From assembly GCA_036874045.1 (NCBI GenBank), contig CM072344.1, positions 9,334,501 through 9,398,500 on the forward strand: 64,000 bases of DNA, in the 5' to 3' direction. Under the pieces are notes generated by a model. The model searched no databases. It had not been told where the DNA came from and saw nothing but the letters and a program-made list of their open reading frames with translations. A program made the position numbers and the translations under genes. Shown here in pieces: positions 34,106 to 46,779 of the stretch. Numbering within the stretch: position 1 is the stretch's first letter; each line of letters opens with the position of its first letter. This stretch comes from Cymodocea nodosa. Taxonomy: Eukaryota > Streptophyta > Magnoliopsida > Alismatales > Cymodoceaceae.

Positions 34106-35088
34106 ACTTTAAATTCTCTTTTCAAAAGATTTCTATCATACTTAATTCATCAAAAATGATTTCAAGAATCAATTCCAACCGTATATGAATCAAAACATAA
34201 CTTTAAACTTAATATGATTAACTCAAGGAGAATAAAAGAATGTATCTCAAATAAACATTTTCAAAAGTACTAATGTTGATTCAATAAATCAGCAGTCATA
34301 TTGGTAGAAACTATATTCAATTCAAAGATATCTGTATTTAATGAAACAACTTTTTCTTTTCAAAACAGTAAATATTGATAATTTTCTTTAAAAGTTAATT
34401 TGAAATGCTTGAATCATACAAGAGCTTTCTAGTGTACTCGTGTAATGAGCTTTCAGTCAACAATCTCAGATCTAATGAGGACCTTAGGTTACTAGATTTA
34501 AAGAATCCTTTTATCAGGACAACAATCCTTACATACCTATCTGCTCAAGTACAAAAGGCTTGTGATCAAACTGATCAATAAACTCTCAAAGATTTTCACT
34601 TTGTAAGCACTTTTCATTTTAAGCATAGTATATATGTATTCCATTAATACAGATGCAATAAAACATAAATCTCATACAATTTTTACGTCTATGATTTTAC
34701 TGAAAATATGAATCAGTTTCAATAAGCTCATACTTTGATTAGTAGTTTAATATGATTTACATATAAATTATTCTACAAGTTTAATCAATCAAGTCAAACT
34801 CATCCTTGATCATTTGCACTTTCATTGATACAACAAAAATCACTTAATCAAAATTTCTGGATTTCAGAGGAATTTAATGTTTTTCATTAACACTTCCACT
34901 TAAAATTTTGAAAACCATTAAAATTGATAAAATACGTAAAATCAATAAGATACTACTATAATTTTATAATAAATACATAGTATCTTATGCAGTAGTTTAG
35001 ATATTACTCAGATATATATAATAAGTATATAATATCTATGAGGTAAACAACATCATCAACAAAATTTATCTTTTTGTGGAGTTTAAGC
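34106..35088 (-). other. E1 post-pol noncoding region
   Basis: AT-rich, matching 14900-15877 in E2 and 49900-50900 in E9. Nothing coding is recognised. Confidence 0.65.
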
Positions 35089-36640
35089 ATTTTACACATC
35101 ACATAACCTACAAATACCTAAATTTAATCTTATGTTGCAGAAAATAGTTTCATCTAAAGGTTTTGAAAAGATATCAGCTAATTGATTTTTACTAGACACA
35201 AATCCTAATTTAATTTTTCCTTTAATTACATTATCTCTTAGAAAATGATGTCTAACCTCTATATGCTTTGCTCTAGAATGCAATATAGGATTTTTGGAAA
35301 GATTTATTGTAGAATTACTATCATAGTAAATCTCAGTTGTATCATAAGATAATCCAACGTCTTCTAAAGTTTACCTTATCCACAAAATCTGAGTGCAACA
35401 CAATGCAGTAGTAACATATTCAACTTCAGTGGTTGAAAGTGCTACATAGTTTTGCTTTTTACTAAACCATGACACAAAATTATTTCCCAATAATTGACAT
35501 GTGCCATTAGTACTTTTTCTATCAACCTTAGATCTTGCGTAATCAGCATCAATATATCCTATAAGATCTATTGAACTATCCTTAGAATAATACAGTCTGA
35601 AATTTTTAGTTCCTTGTATATATCTAAATATTCTTTTAACAGCAATTGAGTGTGATTCTTTAAGATTAGATTGAAATCTAACACAAGCACACACAACAAA
35701 TATAATATTAGGTCTACTAGCTATCAAATAAAGTAAAGAACCAATCATACTTCTATATTTTCTTTGATCTATTGATTTTCCTATGTCATCAATATCTAAC
35801 TTTAAAGAAGTACTCATATGAGTTCTTCGAATCTTTGTATCACTAAAATTAAATTTCTTAAGCATTTCATCTGCATATTTTTCCTGATTTAAAAATATAC
35901 CTTTATCCATTTGCTTAATTTGAAGTCCTAGAAAATATGAAAGTTCTCCTATCATACTCATTTCAAATTGACTAGTCATCTCTTCAGAAAATATTTTTAT
36001 CAGTTTATCAGAAGTTGCTCCAAAGATTATATCATCCACATATATTTGAACAACAATCTAATCTTTATCATCTCTCTTGATAAATAGAGTATGATCTACT
36101 TTTCCCATGATATATCCTGTTCTATTAAAAAAGTAGATAACCTTTCATACCATGATCTAGGTGCTTGCTTCAAACCATATAAGGCTTTCTTCAATTTATA
36201 CACAGTTAGGATTTTTAATATCTTCAAATCTAGGTGGTTGTTTTACATAAACTTCTTCATTAATTAAACCATTTAGAAATGCACTCTTTACATCCATTTG
36301 ATATAGTTTAAAATCTATATAACAAGCATAGGCCAATAATATTTTAATACTTTCTAACTTAGCCACAGGAGCAAATGTTTCATCATAATCAAGTCATTCT
36401 TCCTGTGTATACCCTTATGCAACTAATCTAGTTTTGTTCCTTATAACTTGACCAGTTTCATTAATTTTGTTTCTATAGATCCACTTTGTACCTATTATGG
36501 ACTGACGTTATAATGGAGAGACTAATTCCCAAACATCATTTCTGATGAATTGATTCAGTTCTTCTTGCATTGCCACTATCCAATTTTCATCAGATAATGC
36601 TTCTTCTATATTCTTTGGTTCCACCATAGAAACAAACATA
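35089..36640 (-). pseudogene. E1 reverse transcriptase and RNase H remnant
   Basis: RNase H ends in LNLGICRLCDV near 35092, preceded by LHSRAKHIEVRHHF and a LADIFSKPL block. The DADYARSKVDRKS region and [13 protein letters not shown] of the reverse transcriptase follow upstream, and WIVAMQEELNQF marks its N-terminal side (about 36530-36570). It is broken in several places. Confidence 0.86.
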
Positions 36641-38053
36641 TACATACTATTTAAATTTACTGAAGCTCTAGTTTTAACTCCCTCATTAATATTACCAATA
36701 ACTTGAGTGATGGGATGTGATGAAGAATAAAGCCAATTTCTCTGATTTTCCTCAATATTCTCATCAACATTGGAAGGTATATCACTTTCAACATTAGTTT
36801 GATCATTTAAGTTCATATTTTTGATTTTCTCAAATAAATCTTCAATCTCTCTATTGATCTCTAATTCTTTTGGGAAATTGATCATATCATCATTATCAGT
36901 TTTAGATTGAGATTCTCTAAAATAATTTTCATTAAAGCTTACATGGAGGGTTTCTTCAAAAATTCTAGAAGTCTTATTATATACTCTATAGGCTTTACTT
37001 CTAGTAGAGTAACCTACAAAAATTCCTTCATCCGCTTTGGCTTGAAATTTATCCCCTTTATCCTTAGTATTAAGAATAAAACACTTGCAACCAAATGGTT
37101 TCATATGGGAAATTTTTGGAACCCTATCAAACAATTTCAAAAGGAGTTTTATTAACAAGAGGTCTTAAGTGACTTCTGTTAATAATATAACAAGCTGTAT
37201 TTACTACTTCAGCCTAAAGATTTTGAGGTAAATTATGTTCATTTAACATAGTTCTGGCCATTTCCTGAAGTGATCTATTCTTTCTCTCAACAACACCATT
37301 TTGAGACGGTGCTCTTGGAAAAGAAAATCTGTGATCAATGTCATGATCTATACAGTAATTATCCATTTGATCATTATCAAATTCAGTACCATGATCACTC
37401 CTAAGTTTTTGAATAGAGACACTTTGTTCATTTTGAACAAGATTGCAAAACATTTTAAATTTTTCAAAAACTTCTATGTTAGATGCTAGAAAGTATACCC
37501 AAGTGTATCTAAAGAAGTCATCTACTAAAACAAATACATACCATTTACCACCAAGACTCATGATTTTTGTTGGTCCAAAAAGATCCATATGTATAAGTTC
37601 TAAGTCTCTCTTGCTTGATATATCAGTTTTGGATTTAAAAGAGTTTTTATGAAGTTTACTTAACTCACATGCATCACACAAAAAATCCTTTGAGTATTTA
37701 ATCTTTGGTAAACCTCTCACTAAATTTTTTCTAGATAATTTATGCAATAATTTCATATTTATATGACTGATCCTTTTATGCCATAGATATGCATCACTAG
37801 TTTCAGCTAGCAAACATGAATTTAAATCAACTACACCAAAAGGTAAAGATAAAATACATACTGAACCTTTTCTTTTAGCAATAAACTTAAGTTCATCTGT
37901 ACTTTTATCAATAATTTTGCATACATCATCTTCAAATAATACATAATATCCATTATCAGTTAGTTTTATAACACTCAGCAAATTAAATCTTTGGTTTTCT
38001 ACATATAGTACATTCAAAATAACACAAGTAGGAGTTATTTGAACATTGCCCAT
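36641..38053 (-). pseudogene. E1 integrase remnant
   Basis: Zinc-binding blocks (LWHKRISHINMKLL, CDACELSKLHK), the core with HMDLFGPTK, RSDHGTEFDN and GVVERKNRS (37214-38053), and the C-terminal GCKCFILNTKDK and GIFVGYSTRS blocks (about 36980-37110). An acidic linker to the reverse transcriptase follows. Confidence 0.87.
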
Positions 38054-38200
38054 GCCTATGATTTTATCCTTGCTTTTGTTTCCAAATGTAACATTTCCTT
38101 TCTTGGTATTTGTAAAATTTTTCAGTAGACTCTTCTATCCGATCATGTGACTTGATGCTCCACTATCCAAGATCCATTTTGATGTTGTTTCCTCCTACAA
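38054..38200 (-). pseudogene. E1 protease remnant
   Basis: A degraded protease region between linker and integrase, matching the E9 and E4 copies of the SSHMTG block. Confidence 0.6.
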
Positions 38201-39411
38201 AACAAATTAAGAAGAACTATTCCTTGGTACCCAATGTTGTTGAGGACCAAGTTCATTAAACGCATATTTCTTCTTTTTATTTACAAACAGTTTAACATTA
38301 TTATTTACATTCTTATTAATTGTAAGTACTAATGATTTATCATTAGCATCATACTTATATCATTATTGCTCTTATAATCATTCTTTTTGTTTTTAGATGT
38401 AGTATAACCAAGACCAAACCAATTTTTATCAGTTGTTAATTTATTTTGGTCATGCTCATACATTTCAGTAAGTTCATACCATGATTTTGTACTTGTATTT
38501 GAACTTTTAGTACATACAAAATCTTTTTCTGCACAAGAATTTTCAAATAAAGAACATGTAGAATGAGTAATAGGTCTAACACTAGAGTTTTCAATTTCAT
38601 GCTTAGATTTCTGAATTTTCAGTTTACTACAATTATTTGACATTTTTGAAACATTAGTGACTGGATTTCTAGAACAAAAAATAAAATTTTTAGAAACATT
38701 AATAGTCTTGTTAGAAGTATATTTAGACAAATCACATTGATTTATATTATTACTGCATGATTCATCCCTTGAATTACCTACTTCTACATATTTATTACCA
38801 TGTTACATGATAAAAGGAATTAATAGTCTTATTAGTCTTAGATTTACTTGAACTACAACTAATAAATCCTTTATTGGCTTGTGATTCAGGATAATCAAAT
38901 CCTAAGTCAAATTTATATGACACCGCAAGGGTACTAGTTAGTTTGTCTAACTTAGTTTGAATCAAGCTCTAACTCAAGATCATTTATTTTTTCTCAATTT
39001 TTCATTTTCAGATTCCATCTTTAATTTTTCAACATTTGTATTCTGTATTTGTTCATGCAAGACACATTCATTAAATCTAAATTTATGCAAATATCTAGCA
39101 TGATTTTCATTATCACGTTTAAACTTCTCTAAAGTAGTAGACAGGAAAAAAATTTCTTCTTCCAAAATGGATAAAGAGTTTCTAATATTTTTATTTTCTA
39201 GTTTACAAACTTTAAGTTTTTGTAATAATGCATGATAAGCATATAATAATTCATCAAAGTTAAAATCTGAATGACTTTTAGGATTAGATATTATCTCAAA
39301 CTCATCTGCCATGAAGCACACATGAGCAACATCTTCTAACTCTTGTTCTTCTTCTGAATGTGAAGATTTTGACAATAATTCCTCAGATTCAGACTCTTCT
39401 GACGTGTCATC
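38201..39411 (-). pseudogene. E1 gag-protease linker, coiled coil
   Basis: The family A linker with ELEDVAHVCFMADE near 39300-39340, a Leu/Lys/Glu coiled-coil-like section (38980-39250) and an Asn/Ser/Lys-rich section (38329-38730). No catalytic motif. Confidence 0.7.
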
Positions 39412-40404
39412 CTAAGTGACCTTCAAAGCCTTTTTCTTGTAAAACTTTTTTTGAGTTTTCTGAGCTGTCTTCTTTTGATTTGTCCAACTATGCTTTTCAT
39501 TTTTCCTTATAGGACAATCTGGAGAAAGATGTCCAGGTTTCTTGCAGTTGTAACATACATACTTTCTAGATGAAGAATTCTTGTCATTCAGTGATTTTGA
39601 CGTTGAGGGTTTTTCATTTCTATTCCTTTGCTGTTTCCTAGCTTTCCATGCTTTCTTGAATTTCCTAGTTAGCAAAATCAAATCCTCATCAGAATCAGTA
39701 GATATATCAGAATCTGAATTAATTTCGAAGGCTATTTCTTTCTTCATTTTTAGTTTGTTGTGACTTAGTGATTCATTTAATTGAACTTCATAAGTTGTTA
39801 AGTTTCCTATAAGTTCATTTATGGTATAAACATTTAAATCTCGTGATTTTTTAATTGAAGTCACTTTCTGAGACCATTTTGAACTTAGGGATTTGAGAAT
39901 TTTCCTCACCAAATCCTTCTGTTGAAAATTCTTTCCTAAGCATTTTAAAGAGTTTATAATATTAAAGAATCTAGAAAACATCTTAGAAATACTTTCGTCT
40001 TCATGCATCTTAAAGAGTTCATACTTATGAATTAACATGTTTATCTTAATCTCTTTAACTTGAAAAGTACCTTCATGTGAAACTTCTAATGCATGCCATA
40101 CCTCATAAGCAGATTTATATGCCGACACTTTATTGAACTGTTCATAACTCAATGCACAAAATAAAATATTTAAGCCTTTAGCATTCAGAGTTTGATTTTC
40201 TTTTTCAGTAATTGTCCAAGTATTATAAAGAGTAGTTAACGAAGTATATGATTTAGAAATCATGAACCACAACTTATGATCTATACTTTGAAGAAAGATT
40301 GTCATCTTATATTTACAATATTCAAAATGTATTCTATCAAGTAAAGGAGGATGATTAAGATTTTGACCTTCATACAAAGAAACATTACCATTTCTAGTAG
40401 CCAT
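39412..40404 (-). pseudogene. E1 gag (UBN2 domain and zinc knuckle)
   Basis: About 330 codons remain open. The start MATRNGNVSLYEGQNLNHP is chosen because the same Met begins gag in E9. A central KYELFKMHEDESI block is followed by the zinc knuckle CYNCKKPGHLSPDC (C-x2-C-x4-H-x4-C) and a Lys-rich tail. This is the best family A gag in the window, but the element as a whole is dead. Confidence 0.88.
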
Positions 40405-40586
40405 CTTACCTTAGATTTTTCAACCTATTTGATTTTAAACAGTTTAAACACTTTAAAACACCTTGAGCCTTAAATCAAGAAGTTAAGAGTATGCTCAAAT
40501 ATTAATTTCTGTTTAAAAATAAGGAACGTAGAATAAGCAATGATATTAAATAAGTTGGTATCGATTTTATATCAAAGATTATTAAC

Positions 40587-40601
40587 AAAGCTCTAATACC
40601 A
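40587..40601 (-). other. E1 primer binding site
   Basis: On the minus strand TGGTATTAGAGCTTT, one base different from the initiator-Met tRNA complement. Confidence 0.85.
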
Positions 40602-40603
40602 CT

Positions 40604-42154
40604 TGTAGGATCGTATGGCTACATAAGAGGGGGATGAATTGTGTTTTTCAACATTTGGATTATAATTGAAACTTCAAAACTCAAAAACAAGTCGAGACAT
40701 TGTTTTCATAAAATCATTTTTATTCAAGGTTTCAATTACAATATACAATTCAATTCTCCTCAAAAATTGTAGATGCAATTATATATCGATACCATGTTTC
40801 ATCTATACAATTTTATAACTGCAAATAGAGAAAACTAATTTACGGAATTTAAAACATTTCTCCCTGTTTGAGATCTTTCTTCTTCTTCTTCTATTTCTTC
40901 TTCAGCAATTCTTCAGTGACGAATATCTTATCTTTCTCTACTTCACCGAATTTGCTTTCTTCTGATACTTCAAATCTTCAGTGACATAAATTTGACCTTT
41001 TTTGCTTCACTGAATTTTCTTCCATCTGAGAGCTTTTCCCTTAAAAGTATTTTTGATCCCTGAAAAGATTTTTCATTTGGTATGCAGGGATAACTGATCA
41101 ACAAGAATTCTATGCCTTTTATATTGTATCTTCATTTCATGTATATCCTCCACATTTAATCACTACCAGTTTTCCACTTCTTCATGTCTTCTCTTTTTCC
41201 TTCATCGAAATACACACATTCTGACCCACGTTTACATTTCAAATTTTCTTTAATCATCAATCCTAGATCTCTAAAAAATTTCCTACAAAATAAACTTTCT
41301 CGTCCAAAATTTTTCATCAAGTGTAATAAGAAGTCGTTACTTTAATGTTAACTAAATGAGTAAAACAAGTATATATATAACTTAACGTTTCTAACTTAAC
41401 GAGTTCCTCATGTGCCAACTCACGTGACAAGTACTGTAGCTAACTCAAAGAACTAAGTCTGTGGTGTTACGCTAACTCAATGAACCAACTCCATTGTGTT
41501 ACAGATAACTCAACGAACTAGTAATAAACAAATGTTTTTATAATAAGAATTTTATCACGTGCTAAAATAACAACTTAAGTTTATAATGCTAACCTAACGC
41601 ATTGCCTTAGTGTTCAATATAGCAACTCAATGCATTTAGTTATGTTAACTTAACGAGTTAAACATGTGCATTTCACGTGATACAATATAACATTCCTAAC
41701 CTTTAATTTCACCACGTGTACAACATTAACTTAACAAGTTCGTCTCTTGTTTCACTCACTGACTTAACGAGTTCTCATGTAACTTATTTTTATTTTAACC
41801 TTTAAGCCTTTAACTTAACAAGTTCTCACATGACCTCTATACAAATAACACTCTAACTTAACGAGTTGTCTAAACATGCACTGTTCATGATACAGAAAAT
41901 ATAACTTTAAAACATATCATGCTTTCCAATAAAAACACACGTTAACTTAATGTTTAGTTAAATGAGAAATTAATACAATGAAATGACTAGTTATTTAACC
42001 TAGTATAATTTCAGATCCAATACAGACAAGTATTTATATGAGTAAGTTTTTTCTGTATTAATTGATGTTCTTAATTTCCTTTCACAAGCAATAGTAATTG
42101 AGCAAATATGATTACTTTCATTCAGCACACATCATCAAAACAAAATACTCAACA
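40604..42154 (-). repeat. E1 5' LTR (family A)
   Basis: It has clear edges TGTAGGATCG and ACTCAACA and two units of the roughly 60-base repeat, pairing with 7762-9276. The TATA motif is at 41114-41122 on the minus strand. Confidence 0.9.
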
Positions 42155-42241
42155 TGCACAATTGCGTAAGCGCAATGATAGTGTACACCTCGAGGGTTTG
42201 TAATAGTGAAAGAGGTAGCTCCTTAGAGGGGGTCGAGATTT
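42155..42241. other. Unassigned 87-base segment with higher GC
   Basis: Between the E1 5' LTR edge and the E4 integrase lies a short stretch with more balanced base composition than its surroundings (for example CACCTCGAGGGTTTG and GGGGGTCGAGATTTGGG). It matches nothing else in the window. It could be captured filler DNA or a scrap of a host gene. No function is proposed. Confidence 0.5.
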
Positions 42242-42854
42242 GGGTGTCTACATTATCGATTTGATCATTTTCAAATTCAGTATCATGATCACTCCTAAGT
42301 TTTTTAACAGAGACACTTTGTTCATTTTGAACAAGATTACAATACATTTTAAACGTTTAAAAAACTTTTGTTTTAGTTGCTAGAAAATATACCTAAGTGT
42401 ATCTAGAGAAGTCATCTACTAAAACAAATACAAACTATTTACCACCAAGACTCGTGATTCTTGTTGGTCCAAAAAGATCCATATGTATAAGTTCTAAGAC
42501 TCTCTTGCTTGATATATCAGTTTTGGATTTAAAAGAGTTTTTATGAAGTTTACCTAACTCACATGCATCACACATTAAATCCTTTGAGTATTTAATTTTT
42601 GGTAAACCTCTCACTAAATTTTGTTTAGTTAATTTCTGCAATAGTTTCATATTTATATGTCCAATCCTTCTATGCCAAAGATATGCATCACTAGTTTCAA
42701 CTAGCAAACATGAATTTAAATCAACTACATCATAAGGTAAAGATAAAATACATACAGAACCTTTTCTTTTAGTAATAAATTTAAGTTCATCTGTAATTTT
42801 ATTAATAATTTTGCATACATTATCTTTAAATAATGCATAGTATCCATTATCCAT
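42242..42854 (-). pseudogene. E4 integrase fragment
   Basis: It holds LWHRRIGHINMKLLQKL, CDACELGKLHK, HMDLFGPTRITSLGGK and part of the following core. It stops at the unassigned 87-base segment. Confidence 0.82.
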
Positions 42855-43090
42855 TAGTTTTATAACACAGCAAATTAAATCTTAGGTTTTCTACATGTAG
42901 TACATTCGAAATAATACAAGTAGGAGTTATTTGAACATTGTCCATACCTATGATTTTATCCTTGGTTTTGTTTCCAAATATTACACTTCCTTTCTTGGTA
43001 TTTATAAAATTTTTCAGTAAACTTTTCTGTCCGGTCATGTGACTTGATGCTCCACTATCTAAAATCCATTTTGATGTTGTTATCTCCTAC
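42855..43090 (-). pseudogene. E4 protease remnant
   Basis: It contains the SSHMTGQKSLLKNF block and the VIFGNKTKDKIIGM region that follow the protease active site in family A. Confidence 0.68.
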
Positions 43091-43897
43091 AAAACAAATT
43101 AAGAAGAACTATTTCTTGGTACCTAATGTCTTTGAGGACCAAGTTCATTAAAAGCATATTTCTTCCTTTTAGTTAAAAACAGCTTAACAATATCATTTAT
43201 ATTTTTATTAGTTGTAAGTACTATTGATTTATCATTAGATTCATACTTATAGAATTATTGCTCTTATTGATATTTTGTTTATTTTTAGATGTAGTGTAAC
43301 CAAGACCAAATCGATTTTTATCAAAAGTTAATTTATTTTGGTCATGCTCACACATTTCAGTAAGTTCGTACTAAGATTTTGTATTTGTATTTAAATTTTC
43401 AGTACATACAAAATCTTTTTCTACACATGAATTTTCAAATAAAGAACATGTAGATCTAGTAATTGGTCTAATACTAGAGTTTTGAATTTCATGCTCAGGT
43501 TCCTGAATTTTCGTTTACTACAATTGTTTACAATTTTGGAAGCATTAGTAACTAAATTTCCAAAACAAGAAACAAGATTTTTAGAAACATTGATAGTCAT
43601 GTTAGAAGTACATTTAGATAAATCACATTGGTTTATATTATTACTACATGATTCATCCCTTGAAGTACCTACTTCTACATATTTATTACATTGTTTCATG
43701 ATAAAAGGAATTTTAGTCTTAGTTTTACTTAAACTACGACTAATAAATTCTTTGTCAGCTTGAGATTCAGGGTATTCAGGACAATCAAATCCTAAGCCAA
43801 ATTTATATGACACCACAAGAGTACTAATTAGTTTGTCTAACTTAGTTTGACTCAAATTCCATTTCTCAATGGTGGAATTCAAATCTAGCTCTCATTT
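43091..43897 (-). pseudogene. E4 gag-protease linker
   Basis: A Ser/Asn/Lys-rich linker matching E2 at about 19000-19800, for example the KFGLGFDCPEYPESQADKEF block. It is degraded. Confidence 0.65.
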
Positions 43898-45117
43898 TTA
43901 ATTTTCAATCTCTAACTCAAGATCATTTATGTTGTTTTTCAATTTTTCATTTTCAGATTCTATCTTTAATTTTTCAGCATTTATATTTTGTAACTGTTCA
44001 TGTAAGACACATTCATTAAATCTAAATTTATGCAAATCTCTAGCATAATTTTCATTATCACATTTAAACTTTTCTAAAGTAGTAGATAGGAAATAATTTT
44101 CTTCTTCTGTAATAGACAAAGAGTTTCTAATATTCTTATTTTCCAATTTACACACTTTAAGTTTTTGTAATAATGCATGATAAGCATATAATAATTCATT
44201 AAAGTTAAAATATGAATGACTTTCAGGATCAGAGATTACCTTAGTCTCATCTGCCATGAAGCACACATGAGCAACGTCTTTTAATTCTTGTTCTTCTTCT
44301 GAATGTGAAGATTTTGATGATAATTCCTTAGAGTTTGACTTTTCTAACGTGTCATCCCAAGTGACTTTCAAAGCCTTTTTTTTGTAAAACTTTTTTTGAG
44401 ATTTCTGAGCCTTCTTCTTTTGATTTGTCCTACTTTGCTTTTCATTTTCCCTTATAGGATAATTTGGAGAAAGGTGTCTATGTTTCTTGTAGTTGTAACA
44501 TACATACTTTCTAGATGAAGAATTCTTTTCATTCAATGACTTTGACATTGAGGGTTTGTCATTTCTGTTACTTTGGTGTTTCCTAGCTTTCCATGCTTTC
44601 TTGAATTTCCTAGTCAGCAAAATCAAATCCTCATCAGAATTAGTTGATCAGAATCTAAATTAATTTTGAAGGCTATTCTTTCTTCATTTTTAATTTGTTG
44701 TGACTCAATGAATCATTTAATTAAACTTCATAAGCAGTTAAATTTCCTATAAGCTCATTTATAGTATAAACATTTAAGTTTCGTGATTCCTCAATTGATG
44801 TCACTTTCTGAGACCACTTGGAACTTAGGGATCTGAGAATTTTTCTCACCAAATCCTTCTGTTCAAAGTTCTTTCCTAAGCATTTTAAATAATTTATGAT
44901 ATCTAGGAATTTGGAAAACATCTTAGAAATACTTTCATCTTCATGCATCTTAAAGAGTTCATACTTATGAATTAACATATTAATCATAGTCTCTTTAACT
45001 TGAGAAGTACCTTCATATGAAACTTCTAATGCATGCCACACTTCATAAGTAGATTTATGTGCCGAGACTTTACTGAACTGTTCATAACTCAATGCACAAA
45101 ATAAGATTTTTAAGTAG
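43898..45117 (-). pseudogene. E4 gag remnant
   Basis: Blocks ALEVSYEGTSQVKETMINML, KYELFKMHEDESI and a zinc-knuckle region with a Lys-rich tail, then the acidic and coiled-coil linker start. It ends directly against an internal part of an LTR at about 45117. Confidence 0.78.
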
Positions 45118-46106
45118 AAATTGTAGATGCAATTATATAATGATACCATATTTCATCTAACCAATTTCATAACTACAAACAAAGAAAACTAATTTGAGAA
45201 ATTTAAAACATTTCTCCCTGTTTGAGATTTTCCTTCTTCTTCTTCTACAATTCTTTAGTGACAAATATTTGACTTTCTTTGCTTCACTAAATTCGCTTTC
45301 TTCTTCTTCAAATCTTTAGTGACATATATGACTTTCTGTACTTCACTGAATTTCCTTCTATCTGAGAGCTTTTCCTCGAAGAGGTGTTTTGATCCCTGAA
45401 AATATATTTCGTTTGGTGTGTAGGGATAATTGATCAACAAGAATTCTATGCATTTTATATTGTATATTCACTTCATGCATATCCTCCACGTTTAATCACC
45501 ATCAGTTTTCCACTCTTCACATCTTTTGTTTTTCCTTCATCAAAATACACACGTTTTGACCCACGTTTTCCTTTTGAATTTTCTTTAATCATTAATCTTG
45601 GATCTCTAAAAAATTTCCTTCAAAATAAACTTTCTCGTCTAAAATTTTTCATCAAGTGTAATAACAAGTCGTTGTATTAATGTTAACTAAACGAGTAAAA
45701 CAAATATATTTATAAATTATCTAACTCAACGAGTTCATCATGTGCCAAATCACGTGACAAGTACTATAGCTAACTCAACGAACTAAGTTCGTGGTGTTAC
45801 GCTAACTCAACAAACCAGCTTTGTGGTGTTACGCTAACTCAACAAAATAGAAATAAACAAATGTTTTTATAATAAGAATTTTACCACGTGCAATAATACT
45901 AACTTTAAGTTTATAACACTAACCTAACACGTTGTCTTAGTGTTCAATATAGCAACTCAACGCGTGTAGTTATGTTAACTTAATAAGTTAAACATGTGCA
46001 ACTCACGTGATACAATATAACATTCGTAAACTTTAATTTCACCACATGTACAACACTAACTTAATGAGTTCGTCTACTCTTTTACTCACTAAGTTAGCAA
46101 GTTCTT
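45118..46106 (-). repeat. E4 LTR fragment (family A)
   Basis: An internal stretch of the family A LTR, from the AAATTGTAGATGC region to the TTACTCACTAA region, without either edge. It contains the usual TAACTCAACGA words and ACGTG cores. Confidence 0.82.
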
Positions 46107-46700
46107 GTTTAGAATGAAAAAGTGCATAATATTAACGCTTAAATGATGGTTATTTGCATAATATTTAGCTTATCATATGAGAATTAAGCCATTATGTTAT
46201 AATTGCACTATTATATGCTTTAATGAAAGAATTTGCATAATTTTAGGAAATTAATGTTAATTTAGTACATTTCTGAACTGTCGGTAAGTTATAGGCTTTG
46301 AAATTCTTAAGTAACCAAATTTTTTGTTATTTCAGAGAGTTATATTGCATTTACCGGATAGTTATGTTTTAAATGCTTAAAGAATATTTTATTATTTCCT
46401 AAAGTACATGTGTTAAAACATCAATGCATGACTTAAATGGATGTTCAGTAAGTTATTTGGTAACTATCCGAAATGCATTTGAGCATCAGATAGTTAGGTG
46501 TGTAAGCATCCGTAATATCTTTTTATCATAAAACAACCTGAGGACATGTGTTACGATCTAGAAACTTGACTTAAGTTATCTTTTGGAAGGTTAGGTGCTA
46601 ACTATCCGAAATGCATATAAATTTCGAATACTTATAGTTATAACTATCCGAAACATCTGAACTTGTTATTTCTTTATTGCATGTGTTTTATAGTTAAATA
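46107..46700 (+). mobile_element. E10: family B ORF3-leader fragment, plus strand
   Basis: This matches the reverse complement of about 23380-23870 in E3: it shares AATGCATGACTTAA, TAACTATCCGAAATGCATT and GACTTAAGTTATCTTT in the same order. It is a diverged family B leader piece in the opposite direction to E3. Nothing coding. Confidence 0.72.
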
Positions 46701-46779
46701 AATGAAGTAAGTCCGTTGAGTTATCTGTCACTCCATAGACCATTTATTTTCTAATATACCACTATAGCAGTTGCAGAAA
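46701..46779. other. Short AT-rich spacer
   Basis: Contains one GTCCGTTGAGTTA word; otherwise nothing recognised. Confidence 0.4.

Larger units (their letters stand above)
34101..42154 (-). mobile_element. E1: family A copia, 5' segment of outer nested element
   Basis: The larger piece of E1: 5' LTR, primer site, gag, linker, protease, integrase, reverse transcriptase/RNase H and part of the noncoding tail. It continues at 7762-9857. Its own total length is about 10.1 kb. It is broken throughout. Confidence 0.88.
42242..46106 (-). mobile_element. E4: partial family A copia
   Basis: Integrase N-terminal half, protease, linker, most of gag, and a family A LTR fragment, in the order expected for a minus-strand element. 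It has no reverse transcriptase, no visible primer site and no second LTR. It is broken. Some blocks (KLTKQNLVRGLP in integrase) differ from E1 and E2, so it is a separate insertion, not a copy of either. Confidence 0.85.

Noticed and set aside
37301-37652. Plus-strand frames opposite integrase, also at 18091-18442 and 53120-53471
   Set aside because: They recur only because the integrase on the minus strand is conserved; they are its mirror frames.
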